This document shows, in pieces, positions 61,996-64,000 of a stretch of DNA of 64,000 nucleotides (within the stretch, counting starts at the first letter, position 1; each line of letters opens with the position of its first letter). The stretch spans positions 28,233 to 92,232 of the forward strand of contig CAZXYZ010000037.1 of NCBI GenBank assembly GCA_964645045.1, written 5' to 3'. Position numbers and translations under genes: made by a program. The stretch comes from Anammoximicrobium sp964645045. Lineage in GTDB: Bacteria > Planctomycetota > Planctomycetia > Pirellulales > Pirellulaceae. The notes below the pieces were generated by a model. That model saw only the letters and a program-made list of their open reading frames with translations, did no database searches and had not been told where the DNA came from.

Positions 61996-62163
61996 CAAAG
62001 TAAGTGACGTTGGGCTGACGCCCCTGGCCCAATGCCACTTACTTTGTAGCGGCACGGCGCGAGCCGTCCGGTATTACAGTCGGAAAACCGGGCGGCTTGC
62101 GCCGCTCCGCTAACAAGAACGCCCCCCAAATGTTCCCAAAGTAAGTGGCATTGGCCCCTGGCC
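61996..62163. repeat. Nested palindromic cluster (AAAGTAAGTG family and GTAGCGGCACGG family)
   Basis: Pair 1: arms 61996-62015 and 62027-62046 (CAAAGTAAGTGACGTTGGGC, two mismatches). A third half copy of that arm is at 62137-62154. Between them, pair 2: 62046-62072 (GTAGCGGCACGGCGCGAGCC) and 62087-62114 form an imperfect palindrome. So one element appears to interrupt a duplicated other. 61765-62187 has no gene. Confidence 0.8.
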
Positions 62164-62187
62164 CCATCCATCCACCACAGGTATCCC

Positions 62188-63513
62188 ATGAACAACCGCA
62201 TCTTTTTCTGGTCCCTCGTTTCCGCTCTGGCGGGCTTTCTCTTCGGCTTCGACACCGTGGTCATTTCCGGAGCGGAGAAGAAAATCCAGGCCCTGTGGGA
62301 CCTGGGGGCCGGGGTGCATGGCGTGGCGATGGCCGCCGCGCTGTACGGCACGGTGCTCGGTTCGCTGCTGGGCGGCTGGCCGACCGACCGCTTCGGGCGG
62401 AAAGCCACGCTGCTGTGGGTGGGCGTGCTGTACTCGGTCTCGGCCGTCTGGTCGGGGCTGGCGGGCGACGTCTGGGCGTTCAGCGTCGCTCGCTTCATCG
62501 GCGGGCTGGGGGTGGGCATTTCCACCGTGGCCGCACCGCTGTACATATCGGAAATCTCACCTCCCGGCCGGCGCGGGCGGCTGGCCGGGATGTTTCAGTT
62601 CAATATCGTCTTTGGCATCCTCATTGCCTTCCTCTCCAACTGGCTGCTGGCGGGCGTGAGCGAAAACGACTGGCGCTGGATGCTGGGTGTCGAAGCGATT
62701 CCCGCGATCGCCTACACGCTGATGTGCTTCAGCATCCCGGAGAGTCCGCGCTGGCTGCTCACGCGCAAGGGCGACCGGGCTGCGGGACTGCGGGTGCTGA
62801 CGCTCATCGAACCCGGTGCCAGTCAGGCTCAAATCGAAGCCGATGCGGATGAAATCCAGGCCGCCTCGTCCGCACGCGTCGTGCCCTCCCATTTCTGGAC
62901 GGCCAAACTGCGCGTGCCGATCCTGCTGGCCTTTCTGATCGCCTTTTTCAACCAACTGTCCGGCATCAACGCCGTCCTCTACTTCGCCCCGCGCATTTTT
63001 GAGATGACCGGGCTGGGCGCCAAGTCCGCGATGCTGCAATCCGTGGGCATTGGCGTGACCAATCTCATCTTCACCTTTGTCGGTTTGTGGCTGATCGACC
63101 GCTTGGGCCGGCGGACCTTGCTCTACATCGGCTCGTTCGGCTACATCGCTTCGCTGGGGCTGTGTGCCTGGGCGTTTTTCACGGAAACGTTTTCCATTGT
63201 GCCCGCCTGTATCTTTGCGTTCATCGCAGCCCACGCCGTCGGCCAGGGCGCCGTAATCTGGGTGTTCATCTCCGAGATCTTCCCCAACCGGCATCGCGCC
63301 GAGGGCCAGGCGCTGGGCAGCTTTACGCATTGGATCTTCGCCGCGTTGCTCACCACCTTCTTTCCCAAGATGGTCACGGCCCTGGCCCCTGGCTACGTGT
63401 TCCTGTTCTTCTGCGGCATGATGGTCTTGCAGTTGCTCTGGGTGAAACTGCTGGTTCCCGAAACCAAGGGCGTGCCGCTGGAACAAATGCAGCGGCACCT
63501 TGGCATCGAATGA
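62188..63513 (+). CDS. MFS sugar porter (XylE-like)
   Basis: 441 residues with twelve hydrophobic segments. Sugar-porter signatures are FGFDTVVISGAEKKIQ after TM1, DRFGRK between TM2 and TM3, RFIGGLGVGISTVAAPLYIS in TM4, PESPRWLL after TM6, FFNQLSGINAVLYFAPRIFE in TM7 and PETKGVPLEQMQ at the C-terminus. It imports a hexose or pentose by proton symport; the QLSGIN motif favours hexose/xylose. It may take up monosaccharides released by the lyases and glycosidases of this window. Confidence 0.9.
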   Translation: MNNRIFFWSLVSALAGFLFGFDTVVISGAEKKIQALWDLGAGVHGVAMAAALYGTVLGSLLGGWPTDRFGRKATLLWVGVLYSVSAVWSGLAGDVWAFSVARFIGGLGVGISTVAAPLYISEISPPGRRGRLAGMFQFNIVFGILIAFLSNWLLAGVSENDWRWMLGVEAIPAIAYTLMCFSIPESPRWLLTRKGDRAAGLRVLTLIEPGASQAQIEADADEIQAASSARVVPSHFWTAKLRVPILLAFLIAFFNQLSGINAVLYFAPRIFEMTGLGAKSAMLQSVGIGVTNLIFTFVGLWLIDRLGRRTLLYIGSFGYIASLGLCAWAFFTETFSIVPACIFAFIAAHAVGQGAVIWVFISEIFPNRHRAEGQALGSFTHWIFAALLTTFFPKMVTALAPGYVFLFFCGMMVLQLLWVKLLVPETKGVPLEQMQRHLGIE

Positions 63514-64000
63514 ACGGCTTTGGAAGGAAGACGCCCCATGCTCAAGGGGCAGATCCTTGAGGCGAGTCATCCGGTGGCTCCTGTCGAGTAAGCGGCACGA
63601 ACACGAGCCCACGTAGATCGCGCGACGTTCCATGTGACGCGGCAAACCGGAAGCAGAGTCTGCGGCCACCCACGTAGAAGTCTGGAGCACCGCGAAGATG
63701 TCACCGACCGTGCTGTTGCTGCGCACGACCACCTCGCACAAACAGCCTGTTCCGCCGGTTCCAGCACATCCCGCAACCGCCGCGCTTCGCCGGGCAGATT
63801 CCGCAGATAGCCGACCGTGACGTCCCGGTCGTTGGCGAACGCCAGAGAAATCGTCGGATTGTGGGTTGTGTCGGGCAGGAGCAACTTCGCTTCGGGCATA
63901 CGGCGATTCGTAACCGTTCACGGGCTTTTCCCTAGATCAAGTCCAGTTCCGGCTGGACCCCAGCCGCAGCCACGAGGTGCCCGAACGGCATTTCCCGAAA
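63514..64000 (-). other. Right edge: decayed or partial minus-strand coding
   Basis: On the minus strand 63567-63899 is open from an ATG (PEAKLLLPDTTHNPTISLAF, NDRDVTVGYLRNLPGEARRL). The protein-like reading seems to shift after RDVLEPAEQ to another frame (VRSNSTVGDIFAVLQTSTWV, RRAIYVGSCSCRLLD), so a frameshift or fusion is likely. Further right, 63932-64000 reads FREMPFGHLVAAAGVQPELD and a stop, possibly the C-terminus of a gene entering from outside. No family is recognised for either. Confidence 0.3.

Noticed and set aside
1..64000. CRISPR arrays, prophage or complete insertion sequence
   Set aside because: No regularly spaced repeats, phage structural genes or complete transposase were found; only one transposase fragment is present.

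Overview
The window looks like a chromosomal segment of a GC-rich planctomycete, probably close to Pirellulales. This is inferred from family content: a DUF1559 prepilin-like protein next to a small lipoprotein, an SHD1-domain protein, several DUF4838 proteins, DUF1080, a membrane Ser/Thr kinase and a secreted squalene-cyclase-like protein with a CxxCH motif. Dense short palindromic repeats fit the same picture. It is a draft assembly: 100 N lie at 26667-26766, and the two gap edges carry the same 21 bases.

Layout. 1-9 kb is accessory DNA: small membrane and zinc-ribbon proteins, an acyl-carrier-like membrane protein that lacks the carrier serine, an aquaporin divergent from a cysteine-rich PadR regulator, an RNase HI, and several broken genes. 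9.7-17 kb holds a heparinase II/III-like lyase with a palindromic element inserted in frame, a UPF0175/DUF3368 toxin-antitoxin remnant, and decayed PL14, DUF1998-helicase and DUF4838 genes. 17-26.5 kb has large secreted proteins, a membrane Ser/Thr kinase and a nitrilase-family hydrolase. 26.9-31.5 kb is an RND efflux pair. 31.7-41.3 kb is a polysaccharide-related block: DUF1080 plus three very large intact DUF4838 proteins. tRNA-Arg(TCT) at 41.6 kb and tmRNA at 45.7-46.1 kb bracket a stretch with a HigBA-like module, HPr, a fucosyltransferase-like protein, and remnants of hsdR, corA and a TIR gene. 46-64 kb is more ordinary: an HD/nucleotidyltransferase protein, an esterase, tsaE, a second aquaporin, an old-yellow-enzyme, a PL10-like pectate lyase, asnA, a GH38-like protein, an EF-hand protein, DUF1559, a C45-type hydrolase and a sugar porter.

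Two themes stand out. First, at least ten genes are truncated, internally deleted or fused to pieces of unrelated genes, often with both ends of the parent gene still present: ARPP-1, a kinase, Mth938::WD40, a DUF3368 toxin, PL14::DUF1998, DUF4838, an IS1634-type transposase, hsdR, corA and TIR. Second, about ten families of palindromic elements (stems of roughly 17-26 bp) are scattered through the window. Some are nested, one lies inside a coding sequence without breaking the frame, and another repeat supplies the C-terminus and stop codon of a DUF4838 protein.

Physiologically, the intact genes point to extracellular breakdown of uronic-acid or pectin-type polysaccharides (heparinase-like, PL10-like, DUF4838, DUF1080, GH38-like, sugar porter) in a cell with extensive secreted and membrane proteins.
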